Source: Basidiobolus ranarum (Eukaryota; Basidiobolomycota; Basidiobolomycetes; Basidiobolales). Taken from it: DNA of 20,547 nucleotides. Shown in pieces: positions 18,291 through 20,547 of this stretch. The notes beneath the pieces are model-generated. The model ran no database searches and was not told where the DNA came from. It worked only from the letters and a program-made list of their open reading frames with translations. The first letter of the stretch is position 1, and each line of letters begins with the position of its first letter. The position numbers and the translations under genes were made by a program. The stretch covers positions 1-20,547 of the forward strand of contig JASJQH010000226.1 of NCBI GenBank assembly GCA_040143965.1, written 5' to 3'.

Positions 18291-20547
18291 TTTCACCAAG
18301 TCCATATCATTATTTTTACTTCAGAAATGTTGAGAAAAAGCTTAAGAAATTGAGGGGGGAACTTGAAAAACTTTTTATTAGTCTCCCAGGAACATATCTG
18401 TGTTGTTATCTTTCTAACATTAGTATAAATCCATATTTTCAGTTTGGAAACAACATAGCAACACTTTCTGTTAATCTCAAACGCTTGCAACCAGTTTGGC
18501 ATTTAAATCATACTCATAAAAATATCTCAATAGCCTATAAGTGAGATGATACTCCAAGTGATGCTTGATGTAAAAGACTACCATCCCAGTGCTGATGACA
18601 TATATCTATATGTATGCCTACATTTAGGCCACAGACTTGGTGTGCATTGGTACTAAAACCATTCTTATCGACTTAGCTCTATTGTAGTAATAGTACCCCA
18701 GAATCTATAGGCACAAATGGCATTCAGAAAGTACATATATGATTTAATAATAATAGTGGACAATTGACATTCATGGATTGAGTGATTCGTCAAGCTGTGA
18801 ATTCATTTTTCCTCTCGTGAGTCTTCAATGGACATCATCCAATAGTAAGTTCATATTGGATGCACGAGCTCCATGGAAAATAAGGGGATATCATGTATTG
18901 AGTATTGGAAGTGAGAATGAGTATTCGTCATTGCTTCTTTGAGACCGCACTTTAAATAAGGAAACAAATGGTAATACTATAATTCTGGAGTAGAACCGGA
19001 ATTATTGTTGCTTACTCCCTTGCTACCACGCTTTCGGCAAGATTTATCCAATCCTTCATAATGTTTTTTAATAGTATTATAATATATGAGTTCGAACAAG
19101 TGTGAATACGTATAAGCATGTCATATGACTATGGTATCACTGTTATGCATTGTTGATTTATGTAATTTACAATGAAGGCGTATTCAATGGGGCTAAACAT
19201 AAGATTGTGCTATTATTGACTACTCGTCTTAAGCTAAAAGAGGGAAATGGGATTTATTGTACTTAATACTGGCCATCATCTATATATAGATAACCTTAGA
19301 TAACCTTGGTCCATTTCATCAGAAAAATTGAATAAATAGCTAATCACTTGTGGATCGATTCTCAATCGAGAATGCCATATACTAGTGTGGTCTTTCGCTA
19401 TTTTAGTAGAACATATGACAAATTACCTTCTTTGTGTTGCCAATTTGGATATCATATAGCTTTGTGACTATCACTACTGTATTTACTGTAGCTGACGATG
19501 AAACCGAATCGTAATTGCAGATATCCGTGTCTCTCAAATTCAGATTGTATGGATCGCAAACGAGACTTTCCATTCAATAAACGTCAATAATAATGTGCGC
19601 CATAAACCAAAATATCAATCATTGTACAAATCACCTAGTTAATGCATATAATATGCTAAGCAAAAGTGATCTATATGGATATTACCATAACACAGATGCA
19701 CCTGACCTATTCAATGTCTTCAAACTAACGTAGAACAAAAGGCAGTAGTCTATCGCCAAGTAACTCACTGTGCAACAGTCATACAGTTGATTCGTTATAA
19801 CTCACTTTTGAAGCCCTGTCGTAACAGGTTTAATGAATTGCTATTAAACATTTCATCTCACCTTCATAATCACATGACGTGGATAATGCAACCGGATTGG
19901 TGTGGTCTAAATTTTGACATTGCATCGACACATCTAGGAAGAATCATAACAAAGAAGTACCATATCGGGTTGAACAAAATGCCCACTATGTGGAGATTTA
20001 ACATCACTTTCAGAGCACGTTTAATTGCACCAAAGCCCATCACGAAGCGACCACCATCGGTACCTGGATGACATTTAATATCAGATATTTCCGGTGCCTA
20101 GTGATATGCACAGCCATATAGAGCAGCATTCTTCGTATTTGTAGTCCATTCAAAGTTCGTATCCTCAAAGCCAACTGCGCAGCACATTCTCTGCTACAAA
20201 AGACTCCAAGCCGAAGATATGCATTGGAGCTTGTAAGCCTGCTTTGGAGGAAGCCACCGAACAAATTAATCGTGGTATACTTACTCATGCACGGAAAGAG
20301 TGTTGCCTATATATAATGCAATACCCCATAGTTGTCCTGACGTGTGATAAACGGCCAGACACGGTACCAACAGGTGTTCGTTGTTTTGTGCATCTACGTA
20401 GCTCACTGTGTTGATGCCACACTGTCATATTAATGAGACAATATGACCTAGGAATACGTTGGATTAGAATCTGCTATACTTTACTGGCATTTTGTCGACG
20501 TAGTTTGGCTATTCTTATTCATCAGTATATATTGGTGGGGTAGCTAG

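Larger units (their letters stand above)
17165..20547. other. 3.4-kb stretch without a recognised gene
   Basis: The first part is the tetraspanin 3' flank, including an (AT)n run at 17200-17215. The middle holds an old direct duplication (17540-17760 and 18085-18290). A short tandem of AGATAACCTT occurs near 19288-19307. Between 19780 and 20290 open frames occur on both strands (94 codons plus at 19787-20071; 82 codons minus at 20040-20288; a further minus-strand frame with HPGTDGGRFVMGFGAIKRAL near 20070-19880). None has a recognised domain or consistent splice structure. A gene entering from the right edge cannot be ruled out. Confidence 0.5.

Noticed and set aside
20160-20290. Minus-strand frame with an APMHIFGLESF segment recalling ATP-citrate lyase
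   Set aside because: The resemblance covers only about 20 residues, the frame closes soon after, and no other part of that enzyme is present.

Overview
The window is nuclear DNA from a fungus. The protein-coding genes are cut by many short introns (mostly 48-75 bases) with GT-AG ends and CTAAC/CTAAT-like branch sites. The gene set is also fungal: mitochondrial MutS homologue MSH1, an EAF3/MRG15 chromodomain protein, a DUF1349 protein, an Erf4-domain protein and a Pls1-type tetraspanin. The DNA is AT-rich. Intron density (7 introns in a ~300-residue gene) and pyrimidine-rich promoters suggest a basidiomycete or an early-diverging lineage, but the sequence alone does not settle this.

Layout. 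1-2832 (+): 3' part of MSH1, 12 exons, cut by the window edge. 2833-5092: intergenic, with a strong minus-strand G-quadruplex motif and a complete 387-bp MITE with TA target duplication. 5093-6480 (+): EAF3/MRG15. 6739-7410 (-): DUF1349 protein, convergent with EAF3, with a 58-codon signal-peptide-like ORF directly upstream. 8577-9377 (+): Erf4/GOLGA7-domain protein. 9378-11356: long stretch without a recognisable gene. 11357-12278 (+): small four-helix protein that looks like a stand-alone voltage-sensor domain, with a 17-base microexon. 12597-14330: coding-like but unidentified frames, the last part possibly a decayed negative-strand RNA virus polymerase fragment. 14613-14969 (+): unidentified 118-residue ORF. 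16267-17164 (+): tetraspanin. 17165-20547: no recognisable gene, but an old direct duplication.

The recognised genes do not form one pathway. They cover mitochondrial DNA maintenance (MSH1), chromatin (EAF3), protein palmitoylation (Erf4) and membrane organisation or signalling (tetraspanin, voltage-sensor-like protein). The most interesting items are the voltage-sensor-only protein with its microexon, a missing GT donor beside the MSH1 Walker B motif, the MITE, and the unassigned coding-like stretch at 12.6-14.3 kb. I found no convincing new multi-gene system.
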